Assembly: GCA_034421015.1 (NCBI GenBank)
Contig: DAOUKT010000019.1
Coordinates: 21,468-85,467 of the forward strand
Length of the DNA stretch: 64,000 bases
Reading direction: 5' to 3'
Source: DAOUJW01 sp034421015
GTDB lineage: Bacteria > Chloroflexota > Dehalococcoidia > Lucifugimonadales > UBA2985
Shown: one piece after another, positions 27,155-34,762 of the stretch
Numbering within the stretch: position 1 is the first letter of the stretch
Layout of the letters: the number at the start of each line of letters is the position of its first letter
Position numbers and translations under genes: made by a program
Notes under the pieces: model-generated
Database searches by the model: none
What the model was told of the DNA's origin: nothing
What the model saw: the letters and a program-made list of their open reading frames with translations, nothing else

Positions 27155-28561
27155 GTGAAACAACACCTGTGCGGGCTGGCTCTGCTATTGCTGGTGGCTG
27201 TTCTTGGCGCTGCATGCGGAGGCTCGGAGCCGACCGCGCCTGAGAGCGGCTCAACGCCGGCCGCGACAGACATGGCGCCTGCAACCTCACCGACACAGGC
27301 CGACTCAACGCCCGCCGCGATGGGCACGCCTTCAACCATCGCCGCGACGCAGGCCGGCTCAACATCCGCCCTGGCTGATCCGCCTTCAACCACCGCGACG
27401 GCACAGACCGAGACAACGCCTCCCATGGCGGGCGCGCCGTCGTCGATCTACGAGTCGCTCCTGCAAGCTATTCCCGACTCTCCCGAAGCGCGCGAGTACG
27501 TATTCATTAACGACTACGACCTGGTTCGTCGGATGTTTGACATCCCACTGCCCGGGCCGAATGACGGCGACGACGCTCTGGAGACCTTCTACAGCTGGAG
27601 TCCTCCCTTTGGGTATGATCCTGATAACCCCACTCCGGTTATACAGTTTGGCGGGTTCTCACTCTTCGGGATGATTAATCAGATGTCAAACATCAGTGAC
27701 AACCTCCAGTATCTCGCTTTCGACATGCGGAACGTGGACCAGAGCATCGTAACCGGCCAGGGGATAAGGGATACGGCAATGGACGTAGTCCGTGGCCGTT
27801 TCGACCCCGAGGCCACCGGCAAGGCCCTGGAAGCCTGCTCCGAGTGCCAGCCGTACAACCGTGAGGAGCACAGGGGGGTCACCTACTACGGCTGGGGCGA
27901 AGACTACGCCCGGGATACTGCAATGGAGTTCGCGCCTCCGGCCTTCGACCGCTCAGGCAGAGGAGGACGCCTGGCGGTCCTGGACGAGTACCTACTCCAC
28001 ACATTTGGCTCTTCCGAGATGAGGGCATTGATAGACGTAAACCTGAACGAGGTGCCCTCTCTGGCGGACGTGGAGGAGTTCCGGCTCCTGGCCGGCGGAA
28101 TGTCTGATCTGGGGGCCTACGTGATGCTGCTGACCGACGGCTCCGGCGGCTATGACATGTCGGTTGAGGGGATTGCCAAGTCATTCTTCTTTGATGGAAC
28201 CCCCACTCAATCGGAGATAGAGGAGCAGAAGCAGAGATTGATGGAGGTGGGTGGGCCCTTGCTGCGTCCATTCGATGCGTATGCCACCGGAGCCGGCATT
28301 GACGAAAACGGGCCCTACATGGCCCTGACGCTGGTTCATGCCGACGACGCCTCCGCGGAGGAGAACGCGGGGCTGTTGGGCCGGAAAATCGGGGAGGGAA
28401 CGTCGCTGTATGCCGGATTACCGTGGTCGGAGTCCATTGACATTGAAACATCGGAGGTTCGTGCCGAGGGGCGAGTTCTCACCGCCAAACTGAGAGGCGA
28501 CATGTTCAGATACTGGCTTGACTGGGTGATCCAGCGTGACGGTCTCATCATGCATGAGTAA
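27155..28561 (+). CDS. Lipoprotein of unknown function with Thr/Ala/Pro linker
   Basis: This 468-aa protein starts at a GTG with GGGGA about 7 nt upstream. A lipoprotein signal ends in LGAACGGSE (Cys about 21). Residues 22-95 are a low-complexity linker rich in Thr, Ala, Pro and Ser with imperfect 16-20 residue repetition, as is usual when a domain is held away from the membrane. The globular part (about 100-468) contains IYESLLQAIPDSPEAREYVF and later WLDWVIQ; I do not recognise it. It should be anchored on the outer face of the cytoplasmic membrane. The next two genes run in the same direction with short gaps and may form an operon. Confidence 0.8.
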   Translation: MKQHLCGLALLLLVAVLGAACGGSEPTAPESGSTPAATDMAPATSPTQADSTPAAMGTPSTIAATQAGSTSALADPPSTTATAQTETTPPMAGAPSSIYESLLQAIPDSPEAREYVFINDYDLVRRMFDIPLPGPNDGDDALETFYSWSPPFGYDPDNPTPVIQFGGFSLFGMINQMSNISDNLQYLAFDMRNVDQSIVTGQGIRDTAMDVVRGRFDPEATGKALEACSECQPYNREEHRGVTYYGWGEDYARDTAMEFAPPAFDRSGRGGRLAVLDEYLLHTFGSSEMRALIDVNLNEVPSLADVEEFRLLAGGMSDLGAYVMLLTDGSGGYDMSVEGIAKSFFFDGTPTQSEIEEQKQRLMEVGGPLLRPFDAYATGAGIDENGPYMALTLVHADDASAEENAGLLGRKIGEGTSLYAGLPWSESIDIETSEVRAEGRVLTAKLRGDMFRYWLDWVIQRDGLIMHE

Positions 28562-28669
28562 GGTCGGCGCGGGGTTCTCCAGCTTGAACCAAAAGCTGCC
28601 AGAGTTAACCGCTGATTGAGAACCTGGGAGCGCAGCAAACCATAGATCAGTTGTGGAGAATGGGGCGCT

Positions 28670-29146
28670 ATGGGAATGCAAGAAAGGTTCATAGTTCCCG
28701 GCCTGGGTGTGATAGTCCTTCTGTCCCTGATAGCGCTTGGCGCGCGAAACGTCTCCCTGATATACCTACTGGTGATGGGTGTTCTGGGAATAGCTGCCAT
28801 CGGCACCTATTTTCTACCGCACGCCATCCAGATAGAGACGCGTATAGCCATAGCCGCCCTGGGCTTGTTGACCATGTTTACCTACTTCAGCTCCACGGGC
28901 TTCTGGCTTGCTCTGTTGGCGTTTGGGGCCATAGGGGCGTTGCAGATTAGATATCGCGATGAGCTGCAGACTCCCCTTCACACCGTCGCGTGGTTGAACG
29001 AGGCGCTGGCCCGGCGCGGCGCTGGGGGAGAGGGAACGGCTCAAGCCGATGACGGCGATGGCGGCGGCGGGACGACCCTACCAATCTCATTGCCCGCGGC
29101 GCTTCAGAGCAAGGTCAGGATAGACGTTGTCGGTATAGGAGCTTAA
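28670..29146 (+). CDS. Small membrane protein, unknown function
   Basis: This 158-aa protein has three to four hydrophobic segments within residues 8-100 (for example VPGLGVIVLLSLIALGA, IYLLVMGVLGIAAIGTYFL and FWLALLAFGAIGALQI). A polar, Gly/Asp-rich tail and a short hydrophobic C-terminus follow. No family is recognised. The ATG has no strong ribosome binding site (GGGGCGCT precedes). It lies about 110 bp after the preceding lipoprotein gene, on the same strand. Confidence 0.7.
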   Translation: MGMQERFIVPGLGVIVLLSLIALGARNVSLIYLLVMGVLGIAAIGTYFLPHAIQIETRIAIAALGLLTMFTYFSSTGFWLALLAFGAIGALQIRYRDELQTPLHTVAWLNEALARRGAGGEGTAQADDGDGGGGTTLPISLPAALQSKVRIDVVGIGA

Positions 29147-29192
29147 GCCCTGGGAGTACTTGTACTGCTGAGTCTCCTGTTGCCCTGGATCA

Positions 29193-29210
29193 TAGTAGTA
29201 GTAGTAGTAT
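29193..29210 (+). repeat. TAG trinucleotide microsatellite
   Basis: Five TAG units plus TAT lie in the 120-bp leader of the next gene. Short tandem repeats of this kind can change length; here it is upstream of the coding region. Confidence 0.6.
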
Positions 29211-29269
29211 ATCGTCTGGGCGTAGCTGAGAGACTCTGAGACGGATTCCATCGAGAGAGGGGTGCAGTT

Positions 29270-31510
29270 ATGAGCAGCAGAGAGAGTAGCTTCTGGAGGA
29301 GGCGTCTGGGGACTACCCTGCCGTGGGTCCTGGTTCTGCTGGTGACCGCGGCAGTCTTGGGGCTTGCGGCTTGTGGAGGCGGAGAAGAGGAGAGCGCCGG
29401 CTCGGAGGCCACAGAGGCTGTAGCGGGTGGCTCCGGTGCAGCGCCCACGGAGGCGCCGCCAACGGCAGCCGGGGACGACGGCGCCCGTTCTGAGGCCACG
29501 GAGGCGCCGCCAACGGCAGCCGGGGATGACGGCGCCCGTTCTGAGGCCACGGAGGCGCCGCCAACGGCAGCCAGGGATGACAGCGCCCGTTCTGAGGCCA
29601 CGGAGGCGCCGTCCTCCACTCCGGCACCTAAAACAGTCCCCGCTCCGGTGCATACACCCGCATCGCCGACACCTTGGGGCATTCCCGCAGAGAGTGTTCA
29701 GGTTACGCTCGCTGCGAAATCCTCCGGCGTGCTTTCCCGGAATGAGCACGAGGCACTTCTGGTCTTGCAAGCCATCAAAGAAGACAACCTCCTCGCCTAT
29801 GACATGATTTCAGGGTTTCCATTCTTGGCTGACGGTGTTACAGACGAAGAACTGATAGCTCTCTCCGTTTTTCAGACCATCAATGAGAGGCTGGCGTATG
29901 ACCAGACAGCGTTCCAAAGTACTTTCGAAGACCTCGATTGGTTCCAAGATGGAATAACGTTTCGCGAGGCGCGCTTCCTGGAATATGTGTCCACAATTAG
30001 CGATACAGGATTGATGGTGGCGCTACTGAAAACGGGGTCACCTACCGAAGATGCGCCGGAGCCTGAGAGGGTCGACCTTCTCTGGGCGCAGGACGACCTG
30101 ACTCATCTGGAATGGCGGGCCCTGATCTATATTCAAGACTTCAGAGAAGAGCAACCTGAGATAGCCGAAATGGTCATGGATCTTCCTTGGTTGAACGTGC
30201 GGAATTTTAGAGCCAGGCACCTGTCCGGGATAACAAGCCTGAGTTCAATCAGCCAAGAGCCAGACATCGCCCGCACCCTATTGGAATTTCCATGGATGCA
30301 GGACGACAACTATACCGAGGATGAACAGTACGCAATGCGGGCGATTAGCCGCCTTGCCAAGTCTAACGTCGACCAAGCTCGGTCGTTGTTGAACGCACCG
30401 TTGGACTTAGGCGACAAATATCAAGAGCTACATCCCAAATTATTGTACTCGGTGTCAGATCGCTGCTTTGCCAAGGGTGCAGCCCAGACCATTCTCGACC
30501 AACCCTGGTTTAACGACGGCATTACCCACGATGAAGTAGTCTTGAGTTTCATGTTGGGGCATGACAAGTGGCTTGCCCAAACCGCTTTTGGCAACTTGGC
30601 GGACGACCTTATTTTGGAAAAGCCAAATTGGATGCACGATACCTTCTCATTGCCGGGAGGAGACGTGAATTTGTACGTCCTGTCCAGGGAACCTCTCGAT
30701 GAAGCAGGGCCCCAGATCATTGAATGGGCTCGCACCAGCATTGAAACCCTATCGGCCTTCATGGGGAATGAGGCTAGTTGGCCGTACAATTTCGTTGTCA
30801 TTATGTTGGCGCCGGACCACCATTACGATGAAGCACAAGTAGCCGGGGTTCATTTCGGTTCGTTCGTGATGATCCGGGGGCCCATCCAAGCAACCGTTTA
30901 TCACGAAATGGCCCACTATTACCACATGGATGGACCCAGACCACTCAACTGGAGAATTCCGAAATGGCTGGTGGAGGGTTGGGCTGAGTTCTCGGCTACT
31001 TACACTTTGAATGTCAATCAGGACCCGGACTTGGAACGAGCCCACTACGCGGCGCAAGTAGGGGTTCTTGCCGCCTGTGGTCCAATGAAGGAGGAAGTAA
31101 CCGGGGTTGGTGTTCCGTCGCTGTCGCCGGGCAGCGTAGCACAAGACCAATTCCCCAAAATCCAACACCTGTTGGAGGCAACTATTGGCGTTCCACGATA
31201 TCAGCTGAAGGAGACGCCGCACTGGGCTTGTCACTATCCCATCGGCGAGAATTTTCTCTTGGAGATATACAGGAGCCTAGGCCCGGAAGTGGTCGCGTCG
31301 GCCTTCAGGGAAATGTACCGCACTGCCTGGTTTGACCCGTACGTCTTCAGCGAATACGACGGTCTAACCGACGAGGAAATGGTTTACAAAATCTTCCTGG
31401 ACAGCACGCCCCCCGAGAAGCAGGACCAGTTCGTTGACCTGTACCAACGGTTGCATGGTGGCCCGCCGACGCCAGCGTCAGCGCCGGGGGGGACCACACC
31501 TGCGGGGTGA
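29270..31510 (+). CDS. Lipoprotein with degenerate PW-DGIT repeats and a gluzincin-type metalloprotease domain
   Basis: This 746-aa protein has a lipoprotein signal ending LAACGGG (Cys about 36), then a linker with three exact-length copies of a 17-residue unit (about 60-112). Residues about 180-420 carry degenerate units of 35-70 residues with the core (L/F)PW-hydrophobic-x-DG-(I/V)T-x-x-E, for example FPFLADGVTDEE, LDWFQDGITFRE and QPWFNDGITHDE. The C-terminal part holds the zinc site HEMAH (about 545-549) followed by WLVEGWAEF (about 565), giving the HExxH plus downstream Glu of gluzincins. It should be a surface-anchored protease-like protein. The end of the frame runs out of register into RCC1-type repeats, so the last 15 residues are probably not native. 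Confidence 0.85.
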   Translation: MSSRESSFWRRRLGTTLPWVLVLLVTAAVLGLAACGGGEEESAGSEATEAVAGGSGAAPTEAPPTAAGDDGARSEATEAPPTAAGDDGARSEATEAPPTAARDDSARSEATEAPSSTPAPKTVPAPVHTPASPTPWGIPAESVQVTLAAKSSGVLSRNEHEALLVLQAIKEDNLLAYDMISGFPFLADGVTDEELIALSVFQTINERLAYDQTAFQSTFEDLDWFQDGITFREARFLEYVSTISDTGLMVALLKTGSPTEDAPEPERVDLLWAQDDLTHLEWRALIYIQDFREEQPEIAEMVMDLPWLNVRNFRARHLSGITSLSSISQEPDIARTLLEFPWMQDDNYTEDEQYAMRAISRLAKSNVDQARSLLNAPLDLGDKYQELHPKLLYSVSDRCFAKGAAQTILDQPWFNDGITHDEVVLSFMLGHDKWLAQTAFGNLADDLILEKPNWMHDTFSLPGGDVNLYVLSREPLDEAGPQIIEWARTSIETLSAFMGNEASWPYNFVVIMLAPDHHYDEAQVAGVHFGSFVMIRGPIQATVYHEMAHYYHMDGPRPLNWRIPKWLVEGWAEFSATYTLNVNQDPDLERAHYAAQVGVLAACGPMKEEVTGVGVPSLSPGSVAQDQFPKIQHLLEATIGVPRYQLKETPHWACHYPIGENFLLEIYRSLGPEVVASAFREMYRTAWFDPYVFSEYDGLTDEEMVYKIFLDSTPPEKQDQFVDLYQRLHGGPPTPASAPGGTTPAG
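29450..29602 (+). repeat. Three tandem 51-bp units in a lipoprotein linker
   Basis: Copies at 29450-29500, 29501-29551 and 29552-29602 differ by only a few bases and encode TEAPPTAAGDDGARSEA-type units; a partial fourth follows. Near identity at the DNA level suggests recent expansion. Confidence 0.85.
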
Positions 31511-31689
31511 GGACGGACGGCTCCGTGGCCTGCTGGGGCTATGACCGCTACGGCCAATCGACGACGCCGGAGGGTGAGTTCGCCAGCGTCAGCGCCGGGG
31601 GCGGGCACACCTGCGGTGTGAAGGCGGACGGCTCCGTGGCCTGCTGGGGGACCCAGGCACGTGGACTCACGGCCACAGCTGGTCAATAG
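31471..31689 (+). pseudogene. Out-of-frame RCC1-type repeat fragment
   Basis: In a different frame from the protease, this stretch encodes two 37-residue units (111-bp period) of the form ASVSAGGxHTCGVxxDGSVA and CWG. These are bacterial RCC1-like propeller repeats. The first unit overlaps the last 40 bases of the protease gene and has no start of its own; the frame ends at the TAG at 31687-31689. An intact RCC1 protein has six or seven such units, so this is a broken remainder joined to the protease 3' end. Confidence 0.7.
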
Positions 31690-31729
31690 ATTCAATGAGA
31701 TGGCGTTAGCCTAAACCCACACCAGACAA

Positions 31730-31763
31730 CCCCGGGCCCCTCTTCAGGAGAATGGGCCCGGGG
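31730..31763. terminator. GC-rich hairpin after the RCC1 fragment
   Basis: CCCCGGGCCC (31730-31739) and GGGCCCGGGG (31754-31763) form a perfect 10-bp stem with a 14-nt loop. No T-run follows on the plus strand. It probably ends transcription from the left. Confidence 0.5.
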
Positions 31764-31896
31764 CAGGGCAACCGGCCACATCATCCCTTCAGAGATGGCC
31801 GCCACACATATTCCCCGAGGACGGTCGGATGCTGTCCAGCCGCTTGGTGCTGACCGCCGGCCGTCCATAGCGGAGACGCAATGAGCGGGCGGCGCA

Positions 31897-32163
31897 TCAT
31901 TCTCCTCGGCTCCACCGCGCTATACTCGAAACTCCCACCGAAAAGTTCGCAGTACAGTACCGCCAGGCCCACCACCGCTTACGGTAGATACCGCCATCTT
32001 CGAGATGTCGCTCGGCAGCCTGTCGGCGCACCAGGGACTCGCGATTCCCGTAGTGTAACGCCTTGAGAAGGAGGAGCGCTGCTATACGAAGGAAGAGGCA
32101 AAACACACTGCCGGCGACTGCACCGTCAAAGAGTCTTGTGTCGAGCGCAGAACCAACTCTCAC
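31897..32163 (-). CDS. Possible small single-pass membrane protein
   Basis: This 88-aa frame starts at GTG 32163, inside the last 38 bases of the upstream gene. A GGAGGAGG tract lies directly before it, closer than ideal. It encodes one hydrophobic segment (AVAGSVFCLFLRIAALLLL, about 15-35), then a basic, Trp-rich tail (RKRWWAWRYC). The membrane-like segment and the overlap with a same-strand gene favour a real gene at the end of the toxin-antitoxin transcript, but length and start leave doubt. Confidence 0.4.
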   Translation of the reverse strand: MRVGSALDTRLFDGAVAGSVFCLFLRIAALLLLKALHYGNRESLVRRQAAERHLEDGGIYRKRWWAWRYCTANFSVGVSSIARWSRGE

Positions 32164-32863
32164 CCTCCTCCATCTGGAACCTTCCTGTGAATTCTTCTGA
32201 GTTGGCTATGTATTCAGCAGCCTTACTCTCCAGGGCTGTACGCGTGGTTTCGTCTCCGTATTCGAGCTCCAGTTGGTCGATGCTCTTTGAGGAGGGCTGG
32301 CCATCGAGAAAGATTGCCGCTCCTCTGAGGGCTCCTCTCGCAAGCAGAGGTCTTGTTTCAGGCTCAAGGTATCCATACCTGGCAAGAATTCTGGCAGCGT
32401 CCGCAGCATTCAAGCCCCTGATTAGTTCGCGACTCCGGTAAAACCAAGGTTTGAATTTGCTATGTGCCTCCTCCACTGTCCTCAGGTTACCCATGAGGGC
32501 ATCCAGACCACCCGCGCCAACCTCTCTGAACACACACGTTGCCCAATAGAAGAACCCTCGGCGCTTCCTACTTGACGGCACGAGATGGTCAAGCCGTCTG
32601 TGCAGACCTATATCCCGAATCGCCACCTTCTCAAATTGCCCACTCGACCACATGTCCCTGTAGGTGTCCTTGGCGGATTCGAAGATTTCCCTTTCGACAA
32701 ACAGGCCCTGGCGCTGTCTATCTGAGAGAGCATCCAAGAAGAGCTCGAAGCACTTGTACTGGTCGTTGAACCAACCTTGGAGCACGGCAATCTGCAAGGG
32801 TACGTCCTTATAGATTCGTATGTCGCAATCTTCCCGATCTGCTATGGCGTCTAGTTTCAGCAT
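32126..32863 (-). CDS. Unrecognised 245-aa protein downstream of a toxin-antitoxin pair
   Basis: I do not recognise this soluble, helical protein. Visible parts are KDVPLQIAVLQGWF near residue 20, WATCVFREVGAGGLDALM near 110 and an acidic C-terminus. The ATG at 32863 is preferred because GTGAGG lies 7 nt upstream; a TTG two codons earlier is possible. It begins 22 nt after the antitoxin stop and on the same strand, so it is probably co-transcribed with the toxin and antitoxin. It may be a third component or a simple passenger. Confidence 0.7.
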   Translation of the reverse strand: MLKLDAIADREDCDIRIYKDVPLQIAVLQGWFNDQYKCFELFLDALSDRQRQGLFVEREIFESAKDTYRDMWSSGQFEKVAIRDIGLHRRLDHLVPSSRKRRGFFYWATCVFREVGAGGLDALMGNLRTVEEAHSKFKPWFYRSRELIRGLNAADAARILARYGYLEPETRPLLARGALRGAAIFLDGQPSSKSIDQLELEYGDETTRTALESKAAEYIANSEEFTGRFQMEEGESWFCARHKTL

Positions 32864-32885
32864 TCTCAAACCTCACCTGCGGAGC

Positions 32886-33242
32886 TCAGCTTGTGTGCGT
32901 CGATGCCGATCCCTGATGGGAGACTTCGGTGCCGGCCGGTTGTGTTCCCACTTCCACGGGCTCAAGGCGTAGCCTCAGCCCCAATGCGTTGGTGACCTTC
33001 AGCAGCGTTGCCAGGGTGGGGTTGCCGTCGTCCGACAACACCTCGTAGAGGTTGCCTCGGTTCAGCCCCGTGTCCCGGGCGAGGGCGCTCATGTTCTGCG
33101 TCCGAGCGACGTGCTTGAGTGCCGCGCGAATCACAGCCCCATCCCCTGGGTCCTCATCCATAGCCGCCCTGAGAAGTCCCCGGACATCCTCTTCGCCCTT
33201 GATATAATCCGCCGCGTTGAACTTTCGATACTCCTCAGACAT
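32886..33242 (-). CDS. HI1420-type antitoxin (Xre-like HTH)
   Basis: This 118-aa protein matches the probable addiction-module antidote family (TIGR02684 type). The order is FNAADYIKGEEDVRGLLRAA, then ALKHVARTQNMSALARDTGL and LYEVLSDDGNPTLATLLKV with the HTH at about 45-95. The C-terminal 25 residues are a polar extension. The start is the ATG at 33242, whose A is shared with the toxin stop (TAATG) and which has GGAGGAG 4-5 nt upstream inside the toxin gene. The protein should bind and silence the toxin and repress the shared promoter through the palindrome at 33547-33564. Confidence 0.9.
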   Translation of the reverse strand: MSEEYRKFNAADYIKGEEDVRGLLRAAMDEDPGDGAVIRAALKHVARTQNMSALARDTGLNRGNLYEVLSDDGNPTLATLLKVTNALGLRLRLEPVEVGTQPAGTEVSHQGSASTHTS

Positions 33243-33544
33243 TAGCTCCTCCATTCCGTCGCCATTCTCTTGGCCCGCTCGATGTCCCGACGTTGGCTGT
33301 CCTTGTCGCCACCGCACAGCAGGATGATCAACTCGGCGCCTCCCGTGATGAAGTAGACCCGGTATCCGGGTCCGTACTGAATCCTCATCTCGGACACGCC
33401 GTCTCCGACAGGTCTCACGTCTCCGAGATGCCCGTCTTCTGCTGCCAGTAACCTGGCGACGATGCGGTTCACCGCTTGACGGTCCCGCAACCTGCTCAAC
33501 CACCGGTCAAACGCCGCGCTCCGCAGGATGGTGTACATGGTCAT
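33242..33544 (-). CDS. HI1419-type RelE/HigB-like toxin
   Basis: This 100-aa protein matches the PF05973/TIGR02683 killer family. It shows AFDRWLSRLRDRQAVNRI at the start, then GDVRPVGDGVSEMRI, YGPGYRVYF and LLCGGDKDSQRRDIERAK at the end. These proteins are ribosome-dependent mRNA interferases by family resemblance. All conserved core positions appear intact, unlike the toxin remnant at 21192. Two ATGs (33544 and 33538) could start it. The antitoxin follows with a 1-nt overlap, the toxin-first order usual for this family. Confidence 0.9.
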   Translation of the reverse strand: MTMYTILRSAAFDRWLSRLRDRQAVNRIVARLLAAEDGHLGDVRPVGDGVSEMRIQYGPGYRVYFITGGAELIILLCGGDKDSQRRDIERAKRMATEWRS

Positions 33545-33546
33545 AT

Positions 33547-33564
33547 TGTACGATATACCGTACA
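33547..33564. promoter_or_regulatory. Palindromic operator of the toxin-antitoxin promoter
   Basis: TGTACG-ATATAC-CGTACA is a perfect 6-bp inverted repeat with a 6-bp spacer, 2 nt upstream of the toxin start and within an AT-rich promoter-like tract. It is the likely autorepression site. Confidence 0.6.
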
Positions 33565-33604
33565 GTATGTGAAGCAGACTTCGAAGGCGGTGGAGGGCCC
33601 CGGT

Positions 33605-33682
33605 CTACGATTCCGCCGTTTCACCCCTGGGCATCCGGTAGCCGACGCGGGGTTCGGTGAAGATGTAGGTGGGCCTATTTTC
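33605..33682 (-). pseudogene. Orphan C-terminal fragment of an OmpR-type response regulator
   Basis: About 25 codons read YIFTEPRVGYRMPRGE before a stop. This matches the very end of the winged-helix domain encoded at 34763 (FIFTEPRVGYLMAMGEQ), at both protein and DNA level. No upstream continuation of the domain is visible. It is a duplicated 3' fragment of the kinase-regulator gene or of a close paralogue. Confidence 0.65.
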
Positions 33683-33805
33683 ACGATAGACAGGGCCGTC
33701 TTTGAATTGTGGCTGGGGAGCCTCTGACTCCCTCCAGGGCCTTTTAGTCCTATAAGTCCAGAATAAAGCGATGAGCCGGTCGGCCCCTGACCCTGCCCTG
33801 GTCCC

Positions 33806-34216
33806 CTATTGCTTCATGGCAAATCTGATGGTCTGGCCATCGGAGCTGGTGATGGTCAGCTGGGAGTTGCTGACGGCAAACCCATCCGCATCAACCAGTA
33901 GCTCAAGGTACAGAGACTCCTGCGTGAACAGCTCGCGGCTTGGACAACCAGCCTCGGTCCAGCGAAGCTCCTCTATGGTAAAGGACGACCCCGAGGCGCT
34001 GTACCTCCCATCGTAGGAGTTGCATCCGGTCCAGCCACTGATGCCGCCCTCCTCAGAGAACTCAACCTCCACGTTTCCTATGGCTGGGCTATCTCCTATG
34101 GAAAGCAGCGTCCAGGATGTCCCCGCCAGGGGTTGCTCTTCCGATGAGCAGGCCAGTGCCAGGAGCGCCACGGCGCAGACCATGACCGGCAGCAACATCC
34201 TTCTCGCTACATCCAT
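33806..34216 (-). CDS. META-domain lipoprotein
   Basis: This 136-aa protein has a lipoprotein signal ending LALACSSEE (Cys about 23) and one META domain (PF03724, HslJ-like). The domain begins LAGTSWTLLSI, continues with GGISGWTGCNSYDGRY, and has a second conserved Cys in TEAGCPSREL. META domains occur in periplasmic or surface lipoproteins linked to stress or antibiotic resistance, with little biochemistry. It is on the minus strand with the small membrane protein and the kinase gene upstream, at gaps of about 70 bp each, so a shared transcript is possible. Confidence 0.9.
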   Translation of the reverse strand: MDVARRMLLPVMVCAVALLALACSSEEQPLAGTSWTLLSIGDSPAIGNVEVEFSEEGGISGWTGCNSYDGRYSASGSSFTIEELRWTEAGCPSRELFTQESLYLELLVDADGFAVSNSQLTITSSDGQTIRFAMKQ

Positions 34217-34287
34217 GTCTCACGCTCCCATATACGACAGATCTAAGGAAGGTCGGATGCCCGCCCGCTCCTTCGCCCGGCAGCCGG

Positions 34288-34692
34288 TCAGTCCGACTTA
34301 CCCCAGAGCCGCCATCCCGTGGTGGCCAGGACTAGGGGGATCAGGACGGCTATGACCATCCAGACGACGTCCGAGTGGACGCTGACCGATCCGCCCTCCT
34401 CCAGGGCAAGCAGGTGGACCCAGTTGCGGAAGAACCAGATGGCCAGGGCGGCGTTGGCGTAGAAGAGGGCGTATGCGCCGAGCCGCGTGACGATGACGGC
34501 CTGCTGGCCGAACTGCGCCCGCATGTGGCCGAAATTGACCGCCAGGGCGATGACGATGCCCACGGCGGAGATGATGTTTAGGACGGTCCAGACGGGTCCG
34601 GCGTCGTAGAGGGTGTCGAAGATGAAGTGGGCGGTGTACAGCGCCGAATAGGCCACCATCAGCCCGCCGGTTATCCTTGTTATCGTGGTCAT
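34288..34692 (-). CDS. Small four-helix membrane protein, unknown function
   Basis: This 134-aa protein has four predicted membrane helices, at about residues 7-28, 34-55, 68-90 and 107-128. It has a short HMRAQFGQQ loop and a GWRLWGKSD end. No family is recognised. CTGGAGGACAGCG precedes the ATG, a good ribosome binding site. It lies 70 nt downstream of the kinase-regulator gene on the same strand. Confidence 0.8.
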   Translation of the reverse strand: MTTITRITGGLMVAYSALYTAHFIFDTLYDAGPVWTVLNIISAVGIVIALAVNFGHMRAQFGQQAVIVTRLGAYALFYANAALAIWFFRNWVHLLALEEGGSVSVHSDVVWMVIAVLIPLVLATTGWRLWGKSD

Positions 34693-34762
34693 CGCTGTCC
34701 TCCAGGGGATTTCGATGTGGTCTTGCGACCCGTCATTCCGCGTCCCGCTTCCTCAAGTGGGT

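Noticed and set aside
26751..27416. Minus-strand 221-codon frame over the 27155 lipoprotein start
   Set aside because: Its repetitive Ser/Arg/Pro content mirrors the Thr/Ala linker of the real gene on the other strand.
27155..28561. Assigning the lipoprotein a substrate-binding role
   Set aside because: No recognisable fold or binding motif is visible beyond the lipobox and linker.
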